64,000 nucleotides of DNA from UBA3478 sp964217345 (GTDB lineage Bacteria > Bacteroidota > Bacteroidia > Flavobacteriales > Flavobacteriaceae), in the NCBI GenBank assembly GCA_964217345.1, contig CAXPJI010000036.1, positions 1-64,000 of the forward strand. The letters are read 5' to 3'. Below the pieces are notes generated by a model, which did no database searches, was not told where the DNA came from, and saw only the letters and a list, made by a program, of their open reading frames with translations. This document shows positions 17,733-27,136 of the stretch, piece by piece. The stretch's first letter is position 1. Each line of letters begins with the position of its first letter. Position numbers and translations under genes: made by a program.

Positions 17733-18512
17733 ATGATTAGAGAAAAGACTATATGGATTACCGGAGCCTCATCAGGAATCGGTCGAGCACTCGCCGTACA
17801 ACTCGCTAATGAAAACAATCTCATTCTCTCTTCTCGAAATCTTGACGAACTAGAAGAGACTAAAAATAAATGTGCCAGCTCTTCAGTTCATTTAGAACCC
17901 ATTGATCTTGGTGACTTTGAATCGCATCATTCGATTGTAGCCCGAGTAATTAAAAACCATGGTCCTATCGATCACCTTATTCACTGCGGAGGTATAAGCC
18001 AGCGATCTTTGGTAAAGGACACCTTATTCTCAGTAGATGAAAAGCTGATGGCCATTAATTACCTAGGAACTGTTTCTCTTACTAAGGCCATTCTTCCGCA
18101 CTTTTTAGAGAAAAAGCAAGGCCATTTTACAATAATTACCAGCCTTACCGGAGTTTTTGCATCCCCGTATCGTTCAGGATATGCCGCGTCAAAACACGCC
18201 TTACATGGATTTTTTGATAGTCTTAGAGCCGAACTTGAAGACCAAGGAATTCGAGTGACCCTCGCAGCTCCAGGGTTTGTCAAGACAAAAGTCTCGATCA
18301 ACGCCCTTACAGGAGATGGAACCAGTTTAGGTTCGATGGATGATGCACAAGCTAAAGGAATAAGTGCCGAGACCTGCGCTCAAAAAACCATAAAAGCCAT
18401 CGCAAAAAATAAACGTGAAGTTTATATCGGACGTGAAAGCTACGCAGCCTACGTCAAACGCTACCTACCAGGACTATTTGCTCGCCTGATCAAAAAAGCA
18501 AAGGTTCGCTAG
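17733..18512 (+). CDS. Short-chain dehydrogenase/reductase (SDR)
   Basis: This 259-residue classical SDR has the nucleotide-binding TGASSGIGRALA at residues 10-21 and SSRN after beta 2. It also has HCGGISQRS in place of the usual NNAG, the catalytic Ser in TIITSLTGVF, and YAASKHA with the catalytic Tyr-Lys. APGFVKTKVS follows. A tail of the DHRS7 type (AKNKREVYIGRESYAAYVKRYLPGLFARLIKK) suggests membrane association and a lipid-like or carbonyl substrate, as in human DHRS7 relatives. It is cytosolic or peripheral. It sits alone after the thioredoxin terminator and overlaps the convergent tolC-like gene by four bases. The substrate is unknown. Confidence 0.9.
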   Translation: MIREKTIWITGASSGIGRALAVQLANENNLILSSRNLDELEETKNKCASSSVHLEPIDLGDFESHHSIVARVIKNHGPIDHLIHCGGISQRSLVKDTLFSVDEKLMAINYLGTVSLTKAILPHFLEKKQGHFTIITSLTGVFASPYRSGYAASKHALHGFFDSLRAELEDQGIRVTLAAPGFVKTKVSINALTGDGTSLGSMDDAQAKGISAETCAQKTIKAIAKNKREVYIGRESYAAYVKRYLPGLFARLIKKAKVR

Positions 18513-19819
18513 ATACTAACGTCGAGTAAAACCCCACAATGATTCAGAAACTCTAACTCAGCTAGCTTAGCCGAGAACTTCGATTGAATCCCGACAAGCT
18601 CTGCATTAAGTAAATTGATTTGTGCCTGTCTAAGTTCGATAGAGGTGATTTGACCGAGTTCGAATTGGGATTGAGCGCGACGATAGTTTTCTGAAGCAGT
18701 GGTAACATTTTCTTGCTGAAGACGATATACTTCAAGAGCATTTCGGTAATTACCTTCTGCATTTCGAAGGTCTCTTAGTACCTCTTGTTCAATTTGCTTC
18801 TCTTGTAGTTGAGTTGCCTCTAGCGCTAGACGCGCATTTCGTATTCCAACTTGTTGCGAGCCTGACTGAAAAAGATTCCAGTTCAGATTAATTCCTGCGC
18901 TTAAACCAACGGTATTGTTAGAAGCTAAGAACCCTGTTGCTGGAAACTGTCCTTCTGAATAACCATATGCTCCATTGGCCGATAGTCTAGGGATTAACGT
19001 TGATTTTTGAGCTTTTAAACCCAGTTCGCTAATCTCTTGATTAGAACGATTTAGTAATAGTCGAGTGTTATTCGCCTGATACGACTCTTTATAATTCTGA
19101 AGCTCTTTAACAGATAAGAAGGCAACCATTGGGCTCACCTCAAATGCAGTTTCTAGATCCCTTGCTAACAAGGTGTTTAGGCTCCTTTTAGCATTCAATA
19201 ACGCTTGACGTTGTCCTAAGAGACTAATGCTATCTGAGTTTAAATCTACCTTTGCATTCAAGACATCTAAACCCGTTACACTACCAAATTCAAAACGCTT
19301 CTCTGCGCGTTGCAGGCGTTTCTTAGAGTTTTGAAAAGTTTGCTCTAGAATACGAACTGATTCATATAATCGAGCAACCTCGTAATAAGCCGCGTACAAT
19401 TGTAGAAGTGTTTGTTCTATGGTTTGCCTTACCTGTAAACCTGAAAGTTCATACTGCTCCTTAAGCCGCTGATAATTATAGTATCGACCAAAGCCGTCGA
19501 AAAGGGTAACATTAAGGTTTACTGAAGCGTTATAGCGTTTGGTCTCGGCACCATCGACCGTTCTCGAATTACCATCTTGAAAAACCGCTTCTTGATTATC
19601 TCTAGCGATGTTTGCTCCTGAGGTAGCCGTCAGTGTTGGCAAGAAGCCTGTGTTCAGTAAAGAAGCATTGTTCTCTGCTTGTGCTTCAGAAATTTTTGAA
19701 ACTAATATCCCAAAGTTGTTTTCTAAGGTAAGCGATAGTGCTTGCTCTGGAGTCAAAAGCTCCTGGGCCGATACCGACCCAAGTGCTAATGCTGCTATGA
19801 AAAAAAACTTAATCTTCAT
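18509..19819 (-). CDS. TolC family outer-membrane efflux protein
   Basis: This 436-residue protein has a signal peptide (ending near GSVSAQ) and two repeats of the outer-membrane efflux domain. The first contains NFGILVSKISEAQAENNASLLNTGFLP and the second NTRLLLNRSNQEISELGLKAQKSTLIP, each followed by barrel strands and long coiled-coil helices. ATG 19819 is preferred because it opens directly with the signal; an upstream start would add eight hydrophilic residues. It overlaps the end of the RND pump gene by 11 bases and is third in the adaptor-pump-channel operon, forming the exit duct of the tripartite pump. Confidence 0.92.
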   Translation of the reverse strand: MKIKFFFIAALALGSVSAQELLTPEQALSLTLENNFGILVSKISEAQAENNASLLNTGFLPTLTATSGANIARDNQEAVFQDGNSRTVDGAETKRYNASVNLNVTLFDGFGRYYNYQRLKEQYELSGLQVRQTIEQTLLQLYAAYYEVARLYESVRILEQTFQNSKKRLQRAEKRFEFGSVTGLDVLNAKVDLNSDSISLLGQRQALLNAKRSLNTLLARDLETAFEVSPMVAFLSVKELQNYKESYQANNTRLLLNRSNQEISELGLKAQKSTLIPRLSANGAYGYSEGQFPATGFLASNNTVGLSAGINLNWNLFQSGSQQVGIRNARLALEATQLQEKQIEQEVLRDLRNAEGNYRNALEVYRLQQENVTTASENYRRAQSQFELGQITSIELRQAQINLLNAELVGIQSKFSAKLAELEFLNHCGVLLDVSI

Positions 19820-22800
19820 CTTGTAGGTGTTCTTTAACTGCACGCTCAGCTAATCGTGGAGCAATGCGTTCGCCAGTTCTTAAATAGTGAATTGCCAGTT
19901 TGATTCGATTACCAAATAGCAAGAAAATAGGAAGCATCACCAAGGTTAAAATGGTGGCGTATCCGATACCGTAAGCAATGGCAATGGCCATAGGCTTTAG
20001 GAATTGTGCTTGTCTACTTTTTTCAAGTAACAAAGGAGCAAGACCAGCAATGGTAGTGATCGAGGTTAAGAAAATAGCTCTAAAGCGAGATCTTCCCGCT
20101 TCGAAAAGGGCTTTCTCAAGTTTCATTCCGGCCTTCAAATTCGTATTGTATTTTCCGATAAGAACGAGTCCGTCATTAACCATAATTCCAATAAGAGCGA
20201 TGATCCCTAGTAGCGATAAAATATTCAGCGGGAATCCGTGAATCTTATGACCCCATGCTACCGCAGTAATGCTAAAAGGCACCAACATTAGAAGAAGTAA
20301 GGGCTGAGAAAAGCTTCTAAAGGTGAATGAAATCACTACAAATATTAGGAAAAGAGCGGTTAATCCAACGAGTCGAAGTGAGTCAACGAGTTTGCCAGCC
20401 TCGCGGTTTTGACCCTCATAAGAAGGAGTAACAGTCGGATATCTCGCCGATATATCTGGCATAACATCAGTTTTAATCCAATCCAAAATTTCTGTTGCCG
20501 TGGTGGTATCTGGATTATCTAAATCAGCATTAATTTGAATCTCACGCTGACCATCGAGGTGATTAATAGCGACTTCCCCACGAACAATTTCGTAGGTCGC
20601 AATTTCTCTGAGCGGTACGAGTCCTCCAGAAGGAGTGCTGATTCTCATCTCATCTAGATCAGCCAGTGAAGAGCGATTTTCACGATCGTAGCGAACCCAG
20701 ACTCTGATTTCATCTTGACCTCTCTGAAAACGAAGTGCCTGTGCTCCGAAGAATCCCGAGCGCACCTGTGCCATAATCGTTCTCAAATCGAGCCCAAGTA
20801 AATAAGCAGAGTTCTTTAATTGAAGTCGCACTTCTTTAATACCGGCAGGATCATTATCAGAAACATCTTTGAGAAGCGCATTGTCGAGCATTGCCTGTTT
20901 CAATTGATTTTTAGCTTCCTTGAGCTCTTGAATATTGTTTCCTAAAAGAGAAACACTGACTGGTGAACCTCCAAAGTTTCCGCCCGATCCATATACCAAA
21001 CTCTCGACCCCAGCGACTGGCCCTACCAATTCTCTTATTCTAGTAGTGATTAAGTTTGCCTTGATGGCGTCTGGACGCTCCTCTCCAGGCAGTAAGTTAA
21101 TCTGTAAACTCGCCGTAGACGAACCAGGCCCTAATCTTAAGATAATATTCTCGAAAAGCTGTTTGTCAGTACCTTCTAGATAGGTGGCCGTAAACTCTTC
21201 ATTAGCGATGAGGGACTTCTCTTCAATAAGGCGAATGATTGAATCTGTTACCTTCTCATTCGTTCCGTTAGGCATCTGAAGGTTAATACTTACCTGGTCA
21301 GAAGCAACTCTCGGGAAGAAGGTGGTTTGAATAATTCCTCCTCCAATGAATCCGAATGTGCTGATTAAAAGCGCTAAGAAAATCGCAAAAGTGAAGAATG
21401 AATTTTTTAATGCGAATTTCAAGAATGGCATGTATAATTGATCTCGCATCCATACCATCGCGCGATCACCCATTTGGTTAATTACGCGCATCTTCGCAAA
21501 CCCTTTACCGATTAAAGTCTTTGGTTCTTGTTGAGGCTTAAGCGCCTTTGAGTGCGCTAAGTGCGAAGGTAAAATGATCAATGCCTCGACGAGTGATACC
21601 ACCAAAGTCAGAATCACGATCACAGATACTTCTGAGAAGAATTCTCCGATTCGACCATCTAAAAATAGAAGGATGCCGAAGGCTAAAATCGTCGTTAGAA
21701 TGGCTGAAACAATCGGAGGAATCACCTCAAGAGTACCTTCAATAGCAGCCTGAACTGGTGATTTTCCTTTTTCGTGATGTTGATAGATGTTTTCGGCAAT
21801 TACAATTCCATCATCTACTAGAATACCGATCACGATGATCATTCCAAAGAGCGAAAGTACATTGATGGTAACCCCTGCGAATGGAGCAACCACAAACATC
21901 CCTAAGAATGCAACAGGTAAGCCAAATGCCACCCAAAATGCCAAACGCGTATTTAGAAATAAGGATAGAAATACCAGAACGAGAATCATCCCCATAATGG
22001 CATTCTCGGTGAGTAATTCGGTACGCTGAGTAAGTGTAGTTGATAGATCGTTTACTACAGTGAGTTTCACATTCGAAGCCTTTTGATTAAAAACATCGAT
22101 GTATTCTTTAACCGCCTCAGCAGCTCCGATAAGATCTTCAGTATTCGTGGAGGTAATGGTTACTGTGATTGCACGTTCTCCATCAAAATAGGTGGCATTC
22201 GGAGACTCTGCGAATCGATCACGAACTGTAGCAACATCAGACAAGCGTAACATTCGACCATCAGGTAGTCCCTTGATTACAATGGTAGAAAGTTCATCGG
22301 CATAGTACTGACGATTATTCGCTCGAATCAGATATTCTTCGGCATCGGCCTTTACCGTACCCCCAGTGATTAAAAGGTTGCTCGCGGCAATCTTTTGGGC
22401 TACTTCTGAGAAGCTGATATCGTAAGCAAGCAACTGGTCTTCGATCAGTGCAATTTCAATTTCTTCTTCAGGGTAACCGGTAATTGCAATCTGAGAAATC
22501 CCTTCGATGGCTCTGAGATCGTTTTCAACTTGGCGTCCGACCTGTTTGAGAACCGACAGCGGAATATCATCACCAGAAATAGCGAAACTGATGGTTTGAC
22601 GCACTACCTCTTGCTTAGCAACCACTAAGGGTTCCATACCCGTCGGATAGTTCGGCACCCGATCCACCGCATTTTTAACCTCAAGAAGCATAAAGTCAAT
22701 ATCTCGACCCTTTTCAATCTCAACATTGATGGTACCGCTGTTCTCCCGAGAAGTAGAAGTTACTCGGTCTATTCCTTGAAGTCCCTTTAAATTATCCTCG

Positions 22801-23003
22801 ATTTTAAGAACGACTCCCTCTTCGATCTCTTGAGGCGATGCCCCGGGATAAACCACAGAAATCAAAATATTTTTTGAATCAGAGAGCGGGAAAAACGATG
22901 AGTTCAAAGAAAAGGCTCCAACGAGACCGAAAATCACAAATGAGAGGATCACGATGTTTACCGCAACCTCATATTTTATAAAGTAGGAGATTAATTTTCT
23001 CAT
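19809..23003 (-). CDS. RND family efflux pump, inner-membrane subunit
   Basis: This 1064-residue proton-driven pump has twelve membrane segments and two large periplasmic loops. The helix 4 motif GILVDDGIVIAEN carries the paired Asp of proton translocation, and the matching second-half motif is GIMVNDGLVLIGKYN. ATG 23003 was chosen over a TTG 15 bases upstream because it leaves a 4-base gap after the adaptor stop. The arrangement (adaptor, pump, TolC) and the TM4 double Asp fit the HAE-1-type multidrug or lipophile exporters rather than a metal (CzcA) pump, but the substrate is inferred only. No regulator is adjacent. It follows a TonB receptor gene in the same direction. Confidence 0.94.
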   Translation of the reverse strand: MRKLISYFIKYEVAVNIVILSFVIFGLVGAFSLNSSFFPLSDSKNILISVVYPGASPQEIEEGVVLKIEDNLKGLQGIDRVTSTSRENSGTINVEIEKGRDIDFMLLEVKNAVDRVPNYPTGMEPLVVAKQEVVRQTISFAISGDDIPLSVLKQVGRQVENDLRAIEGISQIAITGYPEEEIEIALIEDQLLAYDISFSEVAQKIAASNLLITGGTVKADAEEYLIRANNRQYYADELSTIVIKGLPDGRMLRLSDVATVRDRFAESPNATYFDGERAITVTITSTNTEDLIGAAEAVKEYIDVFNQKASNVKLTVVNDLSTTLTQRTELLTENAIMGMILVLVFLSLFLNTRLAFWVAFGLPVAFLGMFVVAPFAGVTINVLSLFGMIIVIGILVDDGIVIAENIYQHHEKGKSPVQAAIEGTLEVIPPIVSAILTTILAFGILLFLDGRIGEFFSEVSVIVILTLVVSLVEALIILPSHLAHSKALKPQQEPKTLIGKGFAKMRVINQMGDRAMVWMRDQLYMPFLKFALKNSFFTFAIFLALLISTFGFIGGGIIQTTFFPRVASDQVSINLQMPNGTNEKVTDSIIRLIEEKSLIANEEFTATYLEGTDKQLFENIILRLGPGSSTASLQINLLPGEERPDAIKANLITTRIRELVGPVAGVESLVYGSGGNFGGSPVSVSLLGNNIQELKEAKNQLKQAMLDNALLKDVSDNDPAGIKEVRLQLKNSAYLLGLDLRTIMAQVRSGFFGAQALRFQRGQDEIRVWVRYDRENRSSLADLDEMRISTPSGGLVPLREIATYEIVRGEVAINHLDGQREIQINADLDNPDTTTATEILDWIKTDVMPDISARYPTVTPSYEGQNREAGKLVDSLRLVGLTALFLIFVVISFTFRSFSQPLLLLMLVPFSITAVAWGHKIHGFPLNILSLLGIIALIGIMVNDGLVLIGKYNTNLKAGMKLEKALFEAGRSRFRAIFLTSITTIAGLAPLLLEKSRQAQFLKPMAIAIAYGIGYATILTLVMLPIFLLFGNRIKLAIHYLRTGERIAPRLAERAVKEHLQDED

Positions 23004-23007
23004 CCGA

Positions 23008-24120
23008 CTAGTCTTCAATGATTTTCACCGGCTGGGCCTTGAACGCTCCAGGCAAGGTTTTCGATAGTACCTTTTCACCATTTGCTACTCCACTTATAAT
23101 TGCCGTATTCTCAGTGTAATGAATCACCTCAACAGAAACTAGAGCCAATAAACCCTCTCTAACCACGAAAATCTCCTGAGAGTCAAGAACCAGAGAACGA
23201 TCAATTTCTATCACATCATCAATGGTTTCCATTTCAATTTCAGCAGTTAGATATTGGCCTTCACGTAATCGTTGATTTATAACCGAAAGGGTTACCTCAA
23301 TCGTCTGAGTAGTTTGGTCAATCGATGGATTAATTCGAACTACCTTGCCCTCATATTTTGTATCAGATTCTAAACTGTGTAGGGTTACCTCTTTACCGAT
23401 TCGTAAATTCTCAGCATAGGTAGCAGGCACAGAAACAGGCATTTCAAAAACTCCCTTTTCAATGAAGGTACCTAAAGGTTGAGCGGCTCTAACCAAACTT
23501 CCTTCGGTTACGTTTGCTAACGAAAGGGCTCCGTCAAAAGGTGCGATAATCGTGTATTTGGCAAGCCTAGCTTCTAGATTTAAAACATTGTAGTACGCGT
23601 TCAGAATCCCTCTTCCGCTAATAAAAAACCGCTCCTTCTCTGAGTTGAAAGAAGGTAACTCTGCAGTAGGCGCATCAATATTATAAGCCGTTATATAGGC
23701 CTCCCATTTCGGATAAATTGAAGGAAAATCAAGCTCAATATCTGCCAAAGAAGTGCTAAGAGTATTTAGAAAATTACTTTTAGCCGATCGAACAGAAGCT
23801 GCAAATTCTGAATCGTCGAGGGCTAAGATTACTTCACCTTTTTTATAGGTTTGACCCGATCTAAATGCCTTTCCGGTGAACTTAAGAACACCCTGAACCT
23901 CTGAAAATAACTCGACCCGTTGTCGAGCAACAAGCCTCCCGTTTGATGAGACCACAAGAGGAATAGAGGTGTTTTCAGCCGGACGCACAAATACCGATTT
24001 AACGGTCTTAGCGACGGTACGTTGAGGAGTTTTATTCGAGGACACTAACTGATTTGCCAAGAAAACAGCAAGAATTAGTGCAGACACTCCTATGATAGGT
24101 AAAAGTAAAGATCGTTTCAT
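23008..24120 (-). CDS. RND efflux periplasmic adaptor (membrane fusion protein)
   Basis: This 370-residue adaptor is anchored by an N-terminal hydrophobic helix (LLPIIGVSALILAVFLANQL). A lipoyl/barrel-sandwich half motif (ELFSEVQGVLKFTGKAFRSGQTYKKGEVILALDDSEF) comes near residues 70-110. A helical hairpin region follows, then the second half of the lipoyl domain (LAKYTIIAPFDGALSLANVTEGSLVRAAQPLGTF) and the beta-barrel (KVVRINPSIDQTTQTIEV). It links the RND pump to the TolC channel. It is the first gene of the pump operon, 96 bases after the TonB receptor, with a short imperfect hairpin (24137-24152) in that gap. Confidence 0.93.
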   Translation of the reverse strand: MKRSLLLPIIGVSALILAVFLANQLVSSNKTPQRTVAKTVKSVFVRPAENTSIPLVVSSNGRLVARQRVELFSEVQGVLKFTGKAFRSGQTYKKGEVILALDDSEFAASVRSAKSNFLNTLSTSLADIELDFPSIYPKWEAYITAYNIDAPTAELPSFNSEKERFFISGRGILNAYYNVLNLEARLAKYTIIAPFDGALSLANVTEGSLVRAAQPLGTFIEKGVFEMPVSVPATYAENLRIGKEVTLHSLESDTKYEGKVVRINPSIDQTTQTIEVTLSVINQRLREGQYLTAEIEMETIDDVIEIDRSLVLDSQEIFVVREGLLALVSVEVIHYTENTAIISGVANGEKVLSKTLPGAFKAQPVKIIED

Positions 24121-24216
24121 GCATTAAAAGAGTTGTGGAGTGTATTTACTCCGTAATCAACCCCTTCATGCCAAGAACCGTGCCAAAAAGAACCTGCTCG
24201 AGTTTTTACTCTGCCC

Positions 24217-26046
24217 TTAGAGCGAATAATTAAGACTTAGTCCAAAATTGCGACTGGGCATAGGGATAAAGCTCGTTTCCCAATACGATTGATTCAGTAG
24301 GTTGAAAGCGCCCATTTGCAAGTTGAAATTCCCCATCGATTGATTTAAGGTCGCGTCAACCACGGTATACCTTCTATCCGATGCACGTTCAATCCACTTA
24401 ACATTTAAACTACCGGTAGTCGTTTTAGTTAACCTACCCGATAGCTGAGCTGTAAAATGATGCTTGAGATCGTTATCAATGGTGTATCTAGAAAAGGCGA
24501 AAACATCTTCCCCAAATTCTTGAATCATGTAGGTATATGACAGAGAAAGAGTGGATGCGTTAGACAAGCCAAAACGATAACGATAATTTAAATCGATCCC
24601 TTCTGTGGTAAGATCAGCGATGTTTCGTGCCTCAAATAAAGCCTCCTCATCTTGCTTCACATAGTCGATAAGATTTGAGGAGTTACGCTTAAAATAAATG
24701 AACGACCATTGATTCTTTGAACTTACCTTTCTAAGTCCAATTTCTATCGCATTTGAAATTTCTGGGAGTAAATTTTCATTACCTAAGGTTGTTCGATCAC
24801 TGTAATATAGATCGGTAAAAGTGGGTACTCTAAATGTTTTTCCATAGTTCAAATACCCGCGTAAGGATGGGTTAATTTGCCATCCTAAGTCTAGCCCTGG
24901 ATAAACCTTTGTACCTACTGTAGAAAAGTAGTTCACCACAACTCCTGGGGTAATGTCTAGTTGACTATTCCAAACAGAAATACGTTGTTCCAAAAATAGA
25001 TTCGCCATTTTTCGATTTCGCTCACCCAAATTGTTACTCTGAATACTTATCGATGCAACTTCTCCCCCAAACCCGAGGCTGCCAAGGCCGTTTTCAACTG
25101 ATCCATCCAGTGCCGCTCCCAATTTATGTGCAATATGCAAATTGCGATAGATTTCAGGACGATTGCGAATGTATTCATACATGTCTTGTCCTCTTCTCCA
25201 ATAAACTCTTGGTGTAAGACTCCAGTCCGCACCTTTCATTTTATGGGTTATTGCAATTAAACTTGCCTGAGTCTCTTCATATTGATCTGTAGCTGAAGGG
25301 GTGGCATAAAACCCATTCGCACCAAATTTTCGATCATTGAAGAATCCAAGGATCTCAGTTGGATGATTTGAGTCAATAACACTTTTCAAAGCAACGGTTC
25401 TAGACTTGAAATCGGTATTGTAACGATAACCATCACTATTGGCAAAAGAAGCATGTGTAATGAGAGAGGCTTTTTCGCCAGAAGTGCCAGCGGTTAATCT
25501 CACTCCATTCTGACCAAAAGAACCATACTCAAGAGCTGCTAATGCTTTCTCTCGTAGCGAGGATTTAGTAATAATATTAATCGCACCCACAAATGCATTA
25601 GGGCCATAAATTCTAGCAGCAGGGCCTTTAATTATTTCGATTCGCTCGATTAATTCGATCGGCAGTAAAAAGTTTGAAAGGTGATGACCGGTCTGAGCAT
25701 CTTCGAGTCGAATTCCGTCGATGAGCAACAAGGTTTGATCAAAAGTTCCCCCTCTAAGGTTAACATCTGCCTGGGTAGGCCCAACCCCTCTTCTACGAAT
25801 GTCTAAACCCGCAACCTGCTGTAAAGCCTCAACAATCGTTGTGTATCCCGATTGCTTCAATTCGGTAGCAGATATCACCACTACCGTTTTCGATTGTTTC
25901 GAAATGGTCTGACCCAGTCGCCCGTCTAGAACGACCTCTTCTAATTGGTTGATTAAGGAGTCTTTTTGAAACGCATGACCTTTTGAAAGGGTCAAAAAGA
26001 ATAAAATGAATAAACCTTTAAAAATACTTCGATTGGCTGTCTGCAT
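24217..26046 (-). CDS. TonB-dependent outer-membrane receptor (BtuB/FepA-like)
   Basis: This 609-residue protein has an N-terminal signal ending near KGHAFQ. The plug domain covers about residues 45-165 (VVVISATELKQSGYTTIVEALQQVAGLDI, VNLRGGTFDQTLLLIDGIRLEDAQ, EIIKGPAARIYGPNAFVGAINIITK) and is followed by a 22-strand-type barrel ending in an aromatic-rich strand. It imports a scarce ligand across the outer membrane using TonB energy. Unlike SusC it has no carboxypeptidase-like N-terminal domain. There is no cobalamin riboswitch in the 78 bases upstream, so vitamin B12 is not supported; a siderophore or other ligand is possible. It lies upstream of the RND efflux operon. Confidence 0.92.
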   Translation of the reverse strand: MQTANRSIFKGLFILFFLTLSKGHAFQKDSLINQLEEVVLDGRLGQTISKQSKTVVVISATELKQSGYTTIVEALQQVAGLDIRRRGVGPTQADVNLRGGTFDQTLLLIDGIRLEDAQTGHHLSNFLLPIELIERIEIIKGPAARIYGPNAFVGAINIITKSSLREKALAALEYGSFGQNGVRLTAGTSGEKASLITHASFANSDGYRYNTDFKSRTVALKSVIDSNHPTEILGFFNDRKFGANGFYATPSATDQYEETQASLIAITHKMKGADWSLTPRVYWRRGQDMYEYIRNRPEIYRNLHIAHKLGAALDGSVENGLGSLGFGGEVASISIQSNNLGERNRKMANLFLEQRISVWNSQLDITPGVVVNYFSTVGTKVYPGLDLGWQINPSLRGYLNYGKTFRVPTFTDLYYSDRTTLGNENLLPEISNAIEIGLRKVSSKNQWSFIYFKRNSSNLIDYVKQDEEALFEARNIADLTTEGIDLNYRYRFGLSNASTLSLSYTYMIQEFGEDVFAFSRYTIDNDLKHHFTAQLSGRLTKTTTGSLNVKWIERASDRRYTVVDATLNQSMGNFNLQMGAFNLLNQSYWETSFIPMPSRNFGLSLNYSL

Positions 26047-26065
26047 AACTGTTTTTGTCGGCTTG

Positions 26066-26073
26066 CAAAGCTA
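26066..26073 (-). promoter_or_regulatory. Possible -7 promoter box for the TonB receptor
   Basis: On the minus strand this reads TAGCTTTG, an exact TAnnTTTG match, 19 bases upstream of the receptor ATG. A second weaker match, CATCTTTG (26079-26086), lies just before it. No -33 TTG is at the right distance. Confidence 0.35.
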
Positions 26074-26105
26074 CGAAGCAAAGATGGAATAGAGATAACC
26101 TTTAT

Positions 26106-26123
26106 TTCTTTCTGTGGAAAGAA
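26106..26123 (-). terminator. Hairpin after the GNAT gene
   Basis: A perfect 7-bp inverted repeat (TTCTTTC / GAAAGAA) with a four-base loop begins two bases after the GNAT stop. There is no T-run, so termination is uncertain. Confidence 0.3.
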
Positions 26124-26124
26124 T

Positions 26125-26637
26125 CTATTCTCGCTCTACAGGACAACTCATAACATAGTCGTCCATGTAGAATCCTTCGCCTATGCATACTTTTTGGGCT
26201 TTAATCGTTTGAAAGCCGTAGGCAATGTAGAACTGTATACTATCCGAATTGTCCTTATTTACCGACAAGGTCATCGCCGCACACCCTAGAGCACGAGTTT
26301 CCTTTGCAATAAAATCGAGTATGTGCCTACCTAGCCCTCTTCTTCTAAAATCTTTGTGGATGTACAACTTACTTATAAAAACCTCCTTCTCAGCTTTACT
26401 GTCATAAGCAAAATACCCCGCTTTTTGATCCCCACATATGACGACAACATACTTGTAACCCGCCGAAAACTGATCAAACATGGCTTGAGCACTTTGATAT
26501 TTATTCAGCATGAAAGCCACCTGATCGGCACCGATAATTGGAGTGTAGTGCTGCTCCCAAATCGAGGCGGCAAAAGGTTCTAATTGCCTAAAATCGTTAC
26601 TCGTCTCTAAAAAACGAAAGTCGAGAGAATCGGTCAA
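26125..26637 (-). CDS. GNAT family N-acetyltransferase
   Basis: This 170-residue acetyl-CoA-dependent acetyltransferase has the core motif LYIHKDFRRRGLGRHILDFI (residues about 90-110), with the Q/R-x-x-G-x-G pyrophosphate loop. It is followed by ALGCAAMTLSVNKDNSDSIQFYIAYGF, which is typical of motif B. It appears to use a TTG start at 26635-26637, since a stop lies five codons upstream and the next ATG is 42 residues inside the domain. It sits 12 bases after the upstream membrane-protein gene in the same direction. The acceptor substrate is unknown; the family modifies amines of small molecules or proteins. Confidence 0.85.
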   Translation of the reverse strand: MTDSLDFRFLETSNDFRQLEPFAASIWEQHYTPIIGADQVAFMLNKYQSAQAMFDQFSAGYKYVVVICGDQKAGYFAYDSKAEKEVFISKLYIHKDFRRRGLGRHILDFIAKETRALGCAAMTLSVNKDNSDSIQFYIAYGFQTIKAQKVCIGEGFYMDDYVMSCPVERE

Positions 26638-26649
26638 ATCAGATCTAAA

Positions 26650-27132
26650 TTAAAAGACATCATCATTCGCCCACTTAATTAAACGGTCAATTTCACGAAT
26701 TGCCTTCTTTCGCTTTTCAATAGCCAATTCAACATCTTCTGGTGAGGTCTTCGAATCATTAATCGTATTGGTGAAGTAATTTACCAAGGTATTTAACCCG
26801 CTAAGACGAGCAGTATTTCTCATCTGGGCCACCTGAGCTTCAATCGCCTTTTCAGTCTTCTCTTGAATTTTTCGAGCTTTTAATAACTCTTTACGATTAA
26901 ATAACAGCTCTTCTTGCTGCGAAGAAATCTGCTTGCGGTTTTCAATAAGCGAATAGAGCAATCCGGCAAAAGCCAAACCCGAAAATAGGGCATTCACCGC
27001 TCCGAATAAATCTCCAAATGTGCCTCGGTCAGACCAGTCATCAAGGAAAAACATGATACCAATCGCTGACAAAAACCATATTGCGATGGTAAAGATGATT
27101 AAAGCAGTAAATGAGTTTAGAATGTGTTTCAT
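26650..27132 (-). CDS. Membrane protein with coiled-coil tail, unknown function
   Basis: I do not recognise a named family. Two membrane segments (ALIIFTIAIWFLSAIGIMFFL and FGAVNALFSGLAFAGLLYSLI) are followed by a charged helical tail of about 90 residues (SQQEELLFNRKELLKARKIQEKTEKAIEAQVA) that should form a coiled coil in the cytoplasm. I chose ATG 27132, four bases after the GroES-like stop; ATG 27153 would add seven residues and overlap that gene. Similar short two-helix proteins with a coiled-coil tail occur as isolated hypotheticals in many bacteria. It is co-oriented with the GroES-like gene upstream and the GNAT gene downstream. Confidence 0.65.
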   Translation of the reverse strand: MKHILNSFTALIIFTIAIWFLSAIGIMFFLDDWSDRGTFGDLFGAVNALFSGLAFAGLLYSLIENRKQISSQQEELLFNRKELLKARKIQEKTEKAIEAQVAQMRNTARLSGLNTLVNYFTNTINDSKTSPEDVELAIEKRKKAIREIDRLIKWANDDVF

Positions 27133-27136
27133 AGGA

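Noticed and set aside
19819..19843. Upstream start for the TolC-like gene
   Set aside because: It adds eight hydrophilic residues before an otherwise perfect signal peptide and deepens the overlap with the pump gene.
26047..26124. Possible cobalamin riboswitch before the TonB receptor
   Set aside because: The gap is only 78 bases and lacks the conserved B12-box; only a 7-bp hairpin is visible.
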